A DNA stretch of 64,000 nucleotides from Dyadobacter sp. CY347 (GCF_021502655.1 NZ_JAKFFT010000015.1:1-64000); one strand, 5' to 3'; shown: positions 53,626-64,000, numbered from the stretch's first letter. Made by a program: numbers and translations. Notes: generated by a model from the letters alone, not told the origin.

Positions 53626-56600
53626 TTACCTTTTTATTAGAAATTTGTGGATGTAAATTGATTTATCTAGTAGGTTTATTTTAAGCAGGTGTAATCCTTC
53701 TGAAAGCTGTCCTAAGTTCAGTTCGTTACTATTCAAAGTTTGATTTTCATAGACGACAACTCCTGTTGAATTTATTACTGAGACAGATTTAATTTGGTTT
53801 GAACCTTTTAGAAAAATTTTATCTGCTGTCGGATTTGGATAAATAACTATGTTTGATTCATTAAAGAACATACTCCTGACTCTACTATATGAATATGTTT
53901 CATCGTTGTCCACCATTTTTAAGCGATATAAATTTTCATTTGCTGATGGAAACCGATGCGTAAAATAATACTTTTGGATGCGATTACTCTCGTGAACAGA
54001 TTCCTGTATTCCAATCTTTTCCCAAACCTTACCATTAATGCTATGCTCTATTTCGAATCGATTGCTGTTACTTTCTTCGGTAGTTGACCAAATCAAGCTT
54101 GCTACCTTTCCTTCGTTGAAAACCTCAAAACTAGCCAATCTGACCGGTAGGGATCCGCCGGTTGGGTAAAAGGAAATATAATCTAAGTTAACATTCCCCT
54201 CGTCACCACTGTCATATTGATAATTGATAGTATTAGTACCTGCATTTAGACTTAAAGACTCTGATTTTGTAGCCCATGAACTCCAGCTTCCAGTAGAAGG
54301 TAAGGCAGTCTGCTTGATTTTTACCCCGTTTACATAAACTGATAACCTTTGTAAAGGCCCAGAATTATTAGCATAACCTAATAAGATGTCGTAAATACCT
54401 GCATTGGATATATTAATAGTGAAAGTTGTAGAAGCCCCTTCTGTTCCATATCCGGCGGCAAAGCCTGTCCCTGAAAATCCAGAATGATTTGTTGCAGTTT
54501 CTGCTCCTCCTGCCAAAACTGCATCTTCTGCTTCATATTTGGCTTCTGAACCTAAGGCAAATGTGGTTACATTTAATGCAGAGCTTAGTGCAGAGGTGTT
54601 CCCCGACTGGTCCTTCGCCTTTACAGTCATCGCATAAACTGTTTCAGGAAACAGATCTGAAATTGTGTAAGAATTCGCAGTAATCGTTTTAATTAAATTT
54701 TCATTTTTATATATTTCATAAGATGCCACCGCAACGTTATCTGTAGATGCGGCCCATGATAATACAAAACTATTAGGTGTAATAGCTGATGACTGTAAGC
54801 CTAACGGTGTAGAAGGGGCTTCTGTATCTGCCGCTCCTGCATTTTTAAGTTGCGCAGTCCCCAGCAATGATGGATCTTGATAGGTTCTATCTACTATGGA
54901 ATACCATGCTTTTTTAGCATCCGCCCCCGCACCATCATCATCACCAATCTGGACATCAATGCCAATGTTTTTAAACTCTGTTGGGCTAATACCCAATGTT
55001 GCAAACGGTATTTTTAATTCGAGCTTATATCCTGTCAGCGTGTTGATATTTGATAACTGAATATTTGCTGTTGCGTTATAATGTATTTCTTCAATACTTG
55101 TTTCTCCCGGCCGGATGTAGTATTGATAATCTCTAACGCCGTAAGAGGTCCCTTTGTCATTATCAGCATCTATAAATATCTCGATACGGTCATCGTCGTA
55201 CCAGACAGAACCAGAATTAACTGTTTTGATATCATCTGTAACATCTATAAAAAGGTAAAGATTATTCGCATCCCATAAAGAATTCCAATTTCCGCTTAAA
55301 TCAGAGGCTGATGCACTTCCCACCAATGAGGAGGCAATAGGGTAACTAGTACCAAACCAGGTTTCTTCTTTTGTACCATCTATAATGACATTACTAGCCG
55401 CGAAAGCAACAGCAGCATCGCTTATCAATGTTTTAGCTTCAAAAGGAACACTGAGGTTTGACCGGTTACCGGTCGCATCAACAGCCTTTACTCTAATAAA
55501 ATAACTGGTTGAAGGAGTTAGATTATCTATTTTAACGGAGTTAATTGATGTATTAACTACAAAAACTCCATTAGCATATATATCATAAGAAGCTACTGCT
55601 ATGTTATCGGTGGAGGCTGTCCAGCTTAATAAAAAATTGGAAGTTGTAATATTGGAAAGTATAAATCCAATGGGTATAGAAGGAGGTGTAGTATCAGGCG
55701 AAATTAAAAATGTTCCCCATTCATTTGCTCCTAGGTCTGCTATCCCCTGTACATTGTCATCGTAAATACCAACAGAAATTCCTTTGTCAATTGCATTGGT
55801 TGCAGTAGATTTTAAACTAAAATCCCCCCTGCTAGCATCCACAAATAATGCGGTAAGGACACCCTCTCTGGCATCAGAAATATTGTTTCGCAAATCAATT
55901 GGTGTAGGATTCCCACAACATATATTTATTGTGGGAACATGGCTCATTATGTTGTTGTAGACCCTAATATTTTTTTGTGTTTCACTATTGATGTTGATAA
56001 TCAGTGATATGTAGAATTGCGGATAAGAGCCCAAGCCATGTGATAGTAAAACATTATTATAAACATTTACATCTGATCCCGGGTTTATCAGCACCGGGTT
56101 ACTCACATTAAATATGGTATTGTGGTCTACAGTCACACGATATCTTGCTCCATCTCCACCGTAATCCAAGTATATTCCATGCTTCAATTCTCCGTATTTC
56201 GCATCATCTAATGTGTTATAAATCAAATTTTGGTCTATACGAGCCCATTGCAGATCTTGTCCAAATATGTCAATTGCACCGCTATCTCCACTTCTGCGCA
56301 TAAAATTAAAGATCTCGTTATGGTGTATACGATAAACATCTCTTACATTTTGATTGCTATTTTGGGAATACCTGAAATTAATGCCCATCATTGTAGTATT
56401 CCAGATCTTATTATATCCTATTTCTGAATCTTTACATATAAAACCAGTGTTCATGGCACCAGAGTTGGAGCACATATAATTGGCATCCTGGATCTCGTTA
56501 TTTAATACCTTAATGTTAAATCCCTGGATACTAAGTGCCGAAGTAGCAGCATAACGTATTTTACAATTTTTAATGATGTTATTTCTCCCGCTTACTACAA

Positions 56601-57711
56601 CACCTGTCCATGCATAATGCTGATCCTGCCAGTTACCACTCATATCTGTTTGATGGGATGGATATTTTATGTCTAATCCCTCAATAATTATATCGTGAGC
56701 ACCTTCTTCTATAATCCTGTTTGTGGTTGCATCTTTGTCTGTGGTGATTGAACAGGCAAACAGGCTGAAATTTTTGATGGTGTAACCAGATTGCGTAGAT
56801 GAGCACCAAAAACCAAAATGCCTCCGTTTGGCTTCAATCAAATTGATACCTGTACCAGTAAGACTAGGGCTAGCACCATTCGGCGTTTTGACATACAATG
56901 TGTTACCATCCTTCCACCATTCACCGTTAGCAAGTATAGCATTTATTCCACCGGTTGCATTTATACCCGCAGCTGTAGGATTGAATAAATAGTATTCTGT
57001 ATTAGGTCCTAAGCTCCAAGGCTGATCTCCCATTCTTGGGGCTTCTCCAAAATCTACCATGATTGAATTGCCGGTTATGGATAAAACAGTACCCGTCCAA
57101 CCTTGTCCGTCGTTACCGTTCCTTGATAAGTTTACCCAAATTCGTGCTCCTACCCACCTGCTGGCCGGTTCATTAAAATCAGAATCTATTATCGTAAATA
57201 TATTCCCGGATCCTGTAACGCCGTCTGCCTTGGCATTGGTCGGCATAACGATATCTGATGATGTTTGATCGGGCCATCGAGTTAGTTCCATCATCTTTCC
57301 ATCAGAAAAAACCTGATTTGTTCCCCATGTTGCATTCACATCCCAGTTCATGGTTGCCTGGTAGGTAGAACCAGTGGTTTGGCTCCAAGATACCAATAGA
57401 TCTGTACCATTAATGGTAACGGCTTCTCCGTTGTAGGGCTGATAGGTTATTCCGCTCGCTTTCATGTCTACCATTTCCCTATAGACACCGGCCCCTACAT
57501 TAACAACATCTCCGGAGACAGCCAAGTCAGCCGCTTTCTGTATCGTGAAGAAAGGTGACGCAATTGATAAACCGCTATTATTAGTATCACTACCGGTTTT
57601 CGCAACATAAATTTGCTTAGAAAAGACACTAACCGAAAGGACGGGACATAATAGCAGTATCAATAGCCATTTATTTATTATTTGTTTGATTGAAAATAAA
57701 AATACATACAT
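53626..57711 (-). CDS. Giant T9SS-secreted beta-helix protein with FN3, CBM9-like and CBM35-like domains
   Basis: 1361 aa. Signal peptide; right-handed parallel beta-helix (about 35-665; 'IYVAKTGSDTNNSGLSIASPF', 'IHHNEIFNFMRRSGDSGAIDIFG', 'VYNNVLLS'); FN3 (about 675-760, 'LLSWTASTDNIAVASYDIY'); CBM9-like sugar-binding domain (about 770-950, 'LWDANNLYLFIDVTDDIKT', 'WYDDDRIEIFIDADND'); second FN3; CBM35/CBM6-like domain ('KYEAEDAVLAGGAE', 'VNLDYISF'); and a type A T9SS sorting domain ('IYPNPTADKIFLKG'). The fold suggests a polysaccharide lyase or hydrolase exposed at the cell surface; no catalytic residues are assigned. It is a paralogue of the gene at 58.5-63.3 kb. Confidence 0.88.
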   Translation of the reverse strand: MYVFLFSIKQIINKWLLILLLCPVLSVSVFSKQIYVAKTGSDTNNSGLSIASPFFTIQKAADLAVSGDVVNVGAGVYREMVDMKASGITYQPYNGEAVTINGTDLLVSWSQTTGSTYQATMNWDVNATWGTNQVFSDGKMMELTRWPDQTSSDIVMPTNAKADGVTGSGNIFTIIDSDFNEPASRWVGARIWVNLSRNGNDGQGWTGTVLSITGNSIMVDFGEAPRMGDQPWSLGPNTEYYLFNPTAAGINATGGINAILANGEWWKDGNTLYVKTPNGASPSLTGTGINLIEAKRRHFGFWCSSTQSGYTIKNFSLFACSITTDKDATTNRIIEEGAHDIIIEGLDIKYPSHQTDMSGNWQDQHYAWTGVVVSGRNNIIKNCKIRYAATSALSIQGFNIKVLNNEIQDANYMCSNSGAMNTGFICKDSEIGYNKIWNTTMMGINFRYSQNSNQNVRDVYRIHHNEIFNFMRRSGDSGAIDIFGQDLQWARIDQNLIYNTLDDAKYGELKHGIYLDYGGDGARYRVTVDHNTIFNVSNPVLINPGSDVNVYNNVLLSHGLGSYPQFYISLIININSETQKNIRVYNNIMSHVPTINICCGNPTPIDLRNNISDAREGVLTALFVDASRGDFSLKSTATNAIDKGISVGIYDDNVQGIADLGANEWGTFLISPDTTPPSIPIGFILSNITTSNFLLSWTASTDNIAVASYDIYANGVFVVNTSINSVKIDNLTPSTSYFIRVKAVDATGNRSNLSVPFEAKTLISDAAVAFAASNVIIDGTKEETWFGTSYPIASSLVGSASASDLSGNWNSLWDANNLYLFIDVTDDIKTVNSGSVWYDDDRIEIFIDADNDKGTSYGVRDYQYYIRPGETSIEEIHYNATANIQLSNINTLTGYKLELKIPFATLGISPTEFKNIGIDVQIGDDDGAGADAKKAWYSIVDRTYQDPSLLGTAQLKNAGAADTEAPSTPLGLQSSAITPNSFVLSWAASTDNVAVASYEIYKNENLIKTITANSYTISDLFPETVYAMTVKAKDQSGNTSALSSALNVTTFALGSEAKYEAEDAVLAGGAETATNHSGFSGTGFAAGYGTEGASTTFTINISNAGIYDILLGYANNSGPLQRLSVYVNGVKIKQTALPSTGSWSSWATKSESLSLNAGTNTINYQYDSGDEGNVNLDYISFYPTGGSLPVRLASFEVFNEGKVASLIWSTTEESNSNRFEIEHSINGKVWEKIGIQESVHESNRIQKYYFTHRFPSANENLYRLKMVDNDETYSYSRVRSMFFNESNIVIYPNPTADKIFLKGSNQIKSVSVINSTGVVVYENQTLNSNELNLGQLSEGLHLLKINLLDKSIYIHKFLIKR
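53695..54556. repeat. About 0.86-kb block nearly identical to 58612-59471
   Basis: Partner copy of the block at 58612-59471, offset by about 4916 bp and in the same orientation. See that entry for boundaries. Confidence 0.75.
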
Positions 57712-58541
57712 ATCAATTGTATTGATTTGTTTTAATTATTAAATCACTTATTAAGAGTTTATATTAAATTGATACACCGACAGGGATATTATATTTAAAA
57801 CAAATCTATAATAGTAGTTTAATCAGAAAAAATGAAATGGCGATAGATTATCAGTTAATGAGATAATCAAACAATATTGACAAGCCCCTATTGATTTGAT
57901 AAATTGGAAATTATTAATATTAATATAAGTTATACCGCATAGCCATAGGCTTATTGTAGCCATTATATAGTAACATCTTCATGAACTTCATTTATAGATT
58001 GATCATGATATTCGTATGTAATCGAAGGTTTTTTTGATTTTTCACCAAGGTGCTTCAGACTGTGTATTTATCTGTCTATCTTTGACAGTATAATCTTCTG
58101 TATATTTCACAACTTTTCTACTATTAATAACAAGTCAATGCTTGCCTGAAACACTGTCTACTTTTTTTCGATAGCAACTAGCTTGATCTTTCCTATAACC
58201 TAATTCCGGGACAAGGGTTAGTCACCATAACCACCAGCGCAAGTGTTTCATTGAGATCTTCGCCTTGGCTTTCACAGCGATAAATCAGATCATTAATTTA
58301 TTTCTAAAATATTCGAAAAGATCGCATACGCAGAAATTACTCATTTTAAGATAGGCCCATACTCAAAAATCTTTTCAGAATCGGAATTTCAGGTTTACAA
58401 ATCGAACAAATTGTATATTTTAAATTCAATCATATGTACATAAAAATCAATCATTGCATGTAATAAATCTTTCTAGTTTGCAAGCAATCAATTACCATGT
58501 AATTATTTTAAGTCAAACCTTAGCAGTGAAAGTATATATAA
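57712..58541. other. Long AT-rich intergenic region
   Basis: 830 bp between the two giant genes, with no open frame of note. A short minus-strand stretch near 58175-58290 looks protein-like ('YRCESQGEDLNETLALVVMV') but has no start. It probably contains the promoter of the downstream giant gene. Confidence 0.35.
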
Positions 58542-61500
58542 TCATCTTTTGATTATAAATTTATGTGTGAACTGTGCCCCACTGGAAAGATTTATCCTTA
58601 GCAGGTACGATCCTTCTGAAAGCTGTCCTAAGCTCAGTTCGTTATAATTCAAAGCTTGATTTTCATAAACGACAACTCCTGTTGAATTTATTACGGAGAT
58701 AGATTTAATTTGGTTAGAACCTTTTAGAAAAATTTTATCTGCTGTCGGATTCGGATAAATATCTATGTTTGATTCATTAAAGAACATACTCCTGATTCTA
58801 CTATATGAATATGTTTCATCGTTGTCCACCATTTTTAAGCGATATAAATTTTCATTTGCTGATGGAAACCGATGCGTAAAATAATATTTTTGGATGCGAT
58901 TACTCTCTTGAACAGATTCCAATATTCCAATCTTTTCCCAAACCTTACCATTAATGCTATGCTCAATTTCGAATCGATTGCTGTTACTTTCTTCGGTAGT
59001 CGACCAAACCAAGCTTGCTACCTTTCCTTCCTTGAAAACCTCAAAATTAGCCAATTTGACTGGTAGGGATCCGGCGGTTGGGTCAAAGGAAATATAATCT
59101 AAGTTAACATTCCCCTCGTCACCACTGTCATATTGATATTTGATAGTATTGGTACCTGCATTTAGACTTAAAGACTCTGATTTTGTAGCCCATGAACTCC
59201 AGCTTCCAGTAGAAGGTAAGGCGGTCTGCTTGATTTTTACCCCGTTTACATAAACTGATAACCTTTGTAAAGGCCCAGAATTATTAGCATAACCTAATAA
59301 GATGTCGTAAATACCTGCACTGGATATATTAATAGTGAAAGTTGTAGAAGCCCCTTCTGTTCCATATCCGGCGGCAAAGCCTGTACCTGAAAATCCAGAA
59401 TGATTTGTTGCAGTTTCTGCTCCTCCTGCCAAAACTGCATCTTCTGCTTCATATTTGGCTTCTGAACCTAAGGTTGTAACAGATAATCCTACACTAGGAA
59501 TGGAAATGTTTCCTGCTTGGTCTTTTGCCTCTACGGTCATCATGTAAGCGGTCCCCGCCGTCAAACCAGCTAGATTAAGTGTAGTTGCACTAGTAGTGCT
59601 GATAGAGACTCCATCCTTAAATATTTCATATCCCGTTACGCCGATGTTATCTGTGGAAGCTGCCCAGCTCAGAGTAAAGCCAGTATTTGTAATTGTGGTA
59701 GCATTTAATGCTGTGGGCGTGGTTGGGGCCTGAGAGTCTGCTGATACCCCATAAAAAGATATGTAATCCAAGTTTACATGTCCGCCATCGCTGGGATCGT
59801 ATTGGTACTTGATAGTATTATTACCTTCATTTAGCGTCAAAGATTCTGATTTTGTAGCCCAAGAATTCCATGCACTGGTAGATGGCAAAGCAGTCTGTTT
59901 TATTTTTTCGCCATTGACATATATAGACAGTGTTTGTGAAGGCCCAAAATTATTGGCATAACTTAGCAATACATCATAATTACCTTCATTAGATACATTA
60001 ACTGTGAAAGTTGCCGATGCGCCTTCGGTTCCATATCCGGCAGCAAAGCCAGTCCCCGAGAATCCGGAATGATTTGTCGCTACCTCTGCTCCTCCTGCCA
60101 AAACAGCATCTTCTGCTTCGTATTTGGTTTCCGAACCCAACGCAAAAGTTGTTACAGTTAATCCCTCACTAGGGTTAGAAATATTTCCAGTCTCATCTTT
60201 TGCCCTTACAGTCATCATGTAAGCGGTTTCGGGAATCAGATTTTTTATGGTGTAAGAATTGGTATTAATAGTTTCTATCAGATTTCCATTTAGATATACT
60301 TCATAAGACCCCACCGCTATATTATCTGTGGAAGCGAACCATGATAAATTAAAACTATTGGGCGTAATTGCTGATGCTTGTAGTCCTACTGGGGTTGAAG
60401 GTGCGTCTGTGTCCGCGACACCCGCATTTTTTAGCTGTGCAGTTCCCATTAGCGATGGGTCCTGATAGGTTTTGTCTATTATGGAATGCCATGCTTTTTT
60501 AGCATCTATTCCCCCACCATCGTCATCGCCAATTTGAACGTCAATTCCTATGTTTTTTAAAGCTGACCCACTGATACCCAATGTTGCAAACGGAATTTTA
60601 ATTTCCAGTTTATAGCCAGTGTCAGTATTTACATTAGATAGCTCCACATTTGAGGTTGCGTTGAAATGCACCTCACTGATACTGCTTTCGCCAGGTCGAA
60701 TATAATACTGGTAATCTCTTGGACCATAGGAAGTTCCCTTATTATTATCGGCATCTACAAAAATTTCGATCCGGTCATCATCATACCAGGCCGATCCTGA
60801 ATTAACCGTTTTGATATCATCTGTAACATCAATAAAAAGATATAAATTATCCGCATCCCATAGGGACGTCCAGTTCCCACCTAGATCCGATGCTGACGTA
60901 CTACCAAGAACCGAATTGGTAATAGGATAACTTATGCCAAACCAAGCCTCTTCTTTTGTGCCGTCTACGACAATAGTAGTAGGTGCAAAAGAAATAGCAG
61001 CATCACTTAATAAAGTTTTGGCTTCAAAAGGTACACTTAACTCGGACCGGTTCCCGGTCGCATCTACGGCCTTTAATGTGATAAAATAGCTGGTTGATGA
61101 AGTAAGATTGATTAAATTAACAGAATTAGTCGGAACATTGGTAATTAGAAGCCCATTTGCGTAAACATCATACGAAGCTACGGCAATATTATCTGTCGAA
61201 GCTGTCCAGCTTAAATTGAAACTGGTTGATGCTACGTTTGACAAAGTAAAACCCGCTGAGGGTGTAGAAGGAGGGGTAGTATCGGGCGCTACTAAAAAGG
61301 TCCCCCATTCTTTTGCCCCCAAATCTGGTATCCCTTGTACATTATCGTTATAGTTGTTGACTGAAATTCCTTTATCTATTGCATCTGTTGCAGTAGATTT
61401 CAAAATAAAATTGCCATTATTTGCATCTACAAAAATATCGTTAAGAACAGAGCCCCTAGCATTGATGATGTTATTGCGAAAATCTGAGGATGATAGGTCT

Positions 61501-63296
61501 CCGCAGCAACCAATAAGGTTACCAGGGTGGCTCATAATATTGTTGTATACCCTGATCTGTTCACCATTACCTCCATTAAAATTAGCTACGGCAAACTGCG
61601 CATTAGGGCCATCTTCATGGGTTAGCAAAACGTTGTTATAAAGATCCACTTCTATTCCATTATTAATTAGTACTGGTGTGGTGATTCCGTACATAATATT
61701 ATGGTCAATGGTAACACGAATTTTTCGCCCCGCTCCGCCAAAATCTAAGTAGACCCCATGTTTTAATTCTCCATATTTGGCATCATCAAGTGTATTATAA
61801 ATTAGATTATGATCTATACGAGCCCACTGTAAATCTTGTCCGAATACATCTATTGCACCACTATCTCCACTTCTGCGTAGAAAATTAAATATCTCATTAT
61901 GGTGTATGCGATAGACATCTCTAATGTTAGGATCGCTATTTTGCGAATACCTAAAATTGATAGCCATCATCGTTGTGTTCCAAATTTTATTATATCCTAT
62001 TTCAGAATCTTTACATATAAACCCAGTATTCATGGCACCTGAATTGGAGCACATGTAATTGGCATCCTGTATCTCATTATTCAATACCTTAATATTAAAC
62101 CCCTGTATACTAATTGCAGAAGTTGCCGAATAACGAATAGTACAATTCCTGATAATATTATTTCGCCCACCAACAACCATTCCGGACCAAGCGTAATGTT
62201 GATCCTGCCAATTGCCAGTCATATCAGTTTGGTGAGAAGGATACAAGACGTTTAATCCTTCCAAAATAATATCATGTGCTACTTCAAGTATGCTTCTATT
62301 ATTTCGGGCATCATTGTCTGTTGTAATAGCACAAGCAAAAAGATTAAAGTCTTTTATAGTATAATTTGCTCTTGTAGTTGATGCCCAAAATGCAAAGTGT
62401 CTGCGCTTTGCCTCAATTACATTGGTACCTGTCTCTGTACTGCTTGGCACTGATTCATTAGGGGTTTTAACATACATAGTATTCTCATTCTTCCACCACT
62501 CACCATTGCTCAGCAAAGCATCAACCCCCCCAGAAGCGGATACACCAGCTGGTGTCGGGTCAAATAAAAAATACTCCGTGTTTTGCCCCAAACCCCAGGG
62601 TTCATCCCCTAGTCGAGGTGTACCACGAAAATCCACGGTAATCATATGTCCTGATACAGAAAGTACTATGCCTGTCCAACCCTGCCCATCTTTTCCATTC
62701 CGAGCTAGGTTTATCCAAATCTTTGCACCTACCCATCTTGTGCTTGGTTCATTGAAGTCTGCATCTGTTATCGTGATTATATTACCTGATGCATTAACAT
62801 CGTCTGCCTTGGCATTAGTAGGCATAATAATATCTGTTGATGTTTGATCTGGCCATCTGGCTAATTCAATCATCTTCCCATCAGAAAATACCTGATTGGT
62901 TCCCCATGTCGGATTTACATTCCAGTCAACGGTGGTCTGGTAAGTGCTTCCCGATGTTAATGTCCAAGACAATAACAAATCTGTTCCATTTATGGTAACA
63001 GATTCTCCGTTATATGGTTGGTAAACTATTCCACTTGCCTTCATGTCTACCATTTCCCGATAGACTCCAGTCCTTATACTAACAACATCTCCGAAAACAG
63101 CTGCGTCAGCGGCTTTTTGTATTGTCAAAAATGGCGAGGCAACTGATAGACCATCGTTACTAGTATCGCTTCCAGTTTTTGCAACATAAATTTGTTTAGC
63201 AAATGCACTTCCAGACAGAACGGTTATAAGTAAAATTACTACAACTAATAAACTTTTAATGATCTGTTTTTTGATTAAATGTGAAATTAAATGCAT
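58542..63296 (-). CDS. Giant T9SS-secreted beta-helix protein, longer paralogue with two CBM35-like domains
   Basis: 1584 aa. Same order as the 1361-aa neighbour, beta-helix (about 45-670), FN3, CBM9-like, FN3, CBM35-like, but then an additional FN3 and CBM35-like pair before the T9SS sorting domain. The last CBM35-like copy and the sorting domain are almost identical to those of the neighbour, while the first copy is diverged ('AEVATNHSGFSG', 'FGPSQTLSIYVNGEK'). N-terminal signal 'SLLVVVILLITVLSGSAFA'. The extra module should change carbohydrate avidity. It lies between the SusD end at the right edge and its paralogue, consistent with a PUL. Confidence 0.88.
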   Translation of the reverse strand: MHLISHLIKKQIIKSLLVVVILLITVLSGSAFAKQIYVAKTGSDTSNDGLSVASPFLTIQKAADAAVFGDVVSIRTGVYREMVDMKASGIVYQPYNGESVTINGTDLLLSWTLTSGSTYQTTVDWNVNPTWGTNQVFSDGKMIELARWPDQTSTDIIMPTNAKADDVNASGNIITITDADFNEPSTRWVGAKIWINLARNGKDGQGWTGIVLSVSGHMITVDFRGTPRLGDEPWGLGQNTEYFLFDPTPAGVSASGGVDALLSNGEWWKNENTMYVKTPNESVPSSTETGTNVIEAKRRHFAFWASTTRANYTIKDFNLFACAITTDNDARNNRSILEVAHDIILEGLNVLYPSHQTDMTGNWQDQHYAWSGMVVGGRNNIIRNCTIRYSATSAISIQGFNIKVLNNEIQDANYMCSNSGAMNTGFICKDSEIGYNKIWNTTMMAINFRYSQNSDPNIRDVYRIHHNEIFNFLRRSGDSGAIDVFGQDLQWARIDHNLIYNTLDDAKYGELKHGVYLDFGGAGRKIRVTIDHNIMYGITTPVLINNGIEVDLYNNVLLTHEDGPNAQFAVANFNGGNGEQIRVYNNIMSHPGNLIGCCGDLSSSDFRNNIINARGSVLNDIFVDANNGNFILKSTATDAIDKGISVNNYNDNVQGIPDLGAKEWGTFLVAPDTTPPSTPSAGFTLSNVASTSFNLSWTASTDNIAVASYDVYANGLLITNVPTNSVNLINLTSSTSYFITLKAVDATGNRSELSVPFEAKTLLSDAAISFAPTTIVVDGTKEEAWFGISYPITNSVLGSTSASDLGGNWTSLWDADNLYLFIDVTDDIKTVNSGSAWYDDDRIEIFVDADNNKGTSYGPRDYQYYIRPGESSISEVHFNATSNVELSNVNTDTGYKLEIKIPFATLGISGSALKNIGIDVQIGDDDGGGIDAKKAWHSIIDKTYQDPSLMGTAQLKNAGVADTDAPSTPVGLQASAITPNSFNLSWFASTDNIAVGSYEVYLNGNLIETINTNSYTIKNLIPETAYMMTVRAKDETGNISNPSEGLTVTTFALGSETKYEAEDAVLAGGAEVATNHSGFSGTGFAAGYGTEGASATFTVNVSNEGNYDVLLSYANNFGPSQTLSIYVNGEKIKQTALPSTSAWNSWATKSESLTLNEGNNTIKYQYDPSDGGHVNLDYISFYGVSADSQAPTTPTALNATTITNTGFTLSWAASTDNIGVTGYEIFKDGVSISTTSATTLNLAGLTAGTAYMMTVEAKDQAGNISIPSVGLSVTTLGSEAKYEAEDAVLAGGAETATNHSGFSGTGFAAGYGTEGASTTFTINISSAGIYDILLGYANNSGPLQRLSVYVNGVKIKQTALPSTGSWSSWATKSESLSLNAGTNTIKYQYDSGDEGNVNLDYISFDPTAGSLPVKLANFEVFKEGKVASLVWSTTEESNSNRFEIEHSINGKVWEKIGILESVQESNRIQKYYFTHRFPSANENLYRLKMVDNDETYSYSRIRSMFFNESNIDIYPNPTADKIFLKGSNQIKSISVINSTGVVVYENQALNYNELSLGQLSEGSYLLRINLSSGAQFTHKFIIKR
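58612..59471. repeat. About 0.86-kb block nearly identical to 53695-54556
   Basis: Covers the last CBM35-like domain and the T9SS sorting domain. Base-by-base reading shows only scattered differences, and similarity falls off sharply at both ends (after CTGAACCTAAGG at the upstream end and before ATCCTTCTGAAAGCTG at the downstream end). The rest of the two genes is clearly more divergent. Confidence 0.75.
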
Positions 63297-63755
63297 ATTT
63301 ATTTAAGAAATTGGCTTGGACAAGAATAAGATTTTTGGGCTCTATTATTTAAATAAAATATGTACTAGGAGAGACATTTATAGGATACCTGTAATTTCAT
63401 AAGTAGTTTGTATTAATAGCTTAAAGCAGTCTATTCTCAGGATATAAAATTTATCATTTGTCTGATTATTTATGAAAGTTTCACTTAACTGAATGTCCTC
63501 TTGCCAAGTTCGCTATTTGCAATTCATTTGTATGTATAGAATGGGTCGTATATTTTGGATATGACTTACAATTAGGGGAGATTAACTGATATATATTGAA
63601 TATATAGTTAACACCTATGAGTGTATTAATCGCGTATGGTTGCTTATTACGATAGTTTTATATTCTGAATCTACAAACGTAATTTAATAGTGTCAAAATT
63701 ATAAGTACTTACAAAAAAGCTGCTTGACTACCGTATTTATGACTTAAAATGATCG
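63297..63755. other. AT-rich intergenic region
   Basis: About 460 bp between the partial SusD gene and the long beta-helix gene; no gene, clear hairpin or repeat was seen. Confidence 0.35.
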
Positions 63756-64000
63756 CTAGTATCCGTTTGAACAAAGATTCGGATTTATACTTTTTTCTCT
63801 CGCTGGTATTGGAAAGTTAATCCAGTTAGGCTGCATAGTGATCCCATGTTTATCTAGCAAGAACTTAGCAGCTGTACCGGTTCTTGTGTAATGGAACCAT
63901 AAATTAGGCTCAAAAAGAAGCTCGTGCCTGCGCTCATCCATTAAGTTTTGCATAAACACATCGGCATTATTAGAAACAGGTAAATCTGCTAATGAAGCTC
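63756..64000 (-). CDS. SusD/RagB-family lipoprotein, C-terminal end (cut by window edge)
   Basis: Open frame of 81 codons entering from the right edge and ending at 63756. 'FMQNLMDERRHELLFEPNLWFHYTRTGTA' and 'INFPIPAREKSINPNLCSNGY' are the conserved SusD C-terminus (compare the complete copy at 16.2 kb). Its susC should lie just right of the window, so the beta-helix genes probably belong to that locus. Confidence 0.88.
   Translation of the reverse strand, partial: ASLADLPVSNNADVFMQNLMDERRHELLFEPNLWFHYTRTGTAAKFLLDKHGITMQPNWINFPIPAREKSINPNLCSNGY

Noticed and set aside
1..64000. tRNA or rRNA genes and a tRNA attachment site for the mobile segment
   Set aside because: Reading the intergenic stretches showed no convincing cloverleaf or rRNA sequence; a dedicated covariance-model scan would be needed to exclude them fully.

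Overview
The window comes from a member of the Bacteroidota, most likely the order Cytophagales (Dyadobacter/Spirosoma-like). The evidence is several SusC/SusD-type outer-membrane nutrient receptors, an ECF sigma/FecR pair in front of one of them, very large secreted proteins ending in type A type-IX-secretion (T9SS) sorting domains, and promoter-like TAnnTTTG boxes. Genus assignment is inference. No rRNA, tRNA or CRISPR array was recognised.

Layout. (1) 1-23.2 kb is polysaccharide and sugar use, all on the minus strand: the start of a SusC receptor cut by the window edge, a GH95 alpha-L-fucosidase-like enzyme, an AraC regulator, a hydroxypyruvate-isomerase-like TIM barrel, a 1050-aa PVC-type cytochrome c/HEAT protein and a 1980-aa T9SS multidomain protein. 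These are followed by a five-gene unit that reads ECF sigma, FecR, SusC, SusD, phospho-site-less receiver protein. (2) 23.7-42.8 kb is accessory and plasmid-like: a Fic protein, a serine resolvase with a 36-bp palindrome in front of it, decayed genes (Kazal lipoprotein, DUF2958, a third with an amber codon), a ParA/small basic protein/RepA cassette, an iteron-type replication origin, a primase-like gene, a GNAT-like/XRE pair, two NAD(P)-binding proteins with a WYL regulator, a ParA-like/membrane-protein operon divergent from mobC-relaxase, and an XRE-ImmA/IrrE pair. (3) 42.8-48.1 kb carries a small inverted-repeat element, a LysR regulator divergent from isocitrate dehydrogenase, two related small proteins, a predicted outer-membrane protein and a Crp/Fnr regulator. 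(4) 48.8-64 kb is again catabolic: a Gfo/Idh/MocA oxidoreductase, a PQQ/cytochrome c dehydrogenase, a GntR regulator, two homologous giant beta-helix/CBM/T9SS proteins and the end of a SusD gene cut by the right edge.

How it fits together. The flanks look like polysaccharide-utilisation loci: SusCD import glycans, surface-secreted T9SS enzymes and GH95 release sugars, and periplasmic quinoprotein and cytochrome-linked dehydrogenases with Gfo/Idh and isomerase-like proteins may oxidise the products. The middle has everything a mobilisable plasmid needs (rep, origin, par, resolvase, oriT/mob, TA-like genes). Either the whole window lies on a large plasmid, or a roughly 17-kb mobilisable plasmid has integrated between catabolic loci; the sequence alone cannot decide.

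The most informative observations are the two-orientation iteron origin with regular 23-bp and about 83-bp spacing, the decayed genes beside it, the phospho-site-less receiver attached to a SusCD operon, and the nearly identical 0.86-kb 3' ends of the two beta-helix genes.
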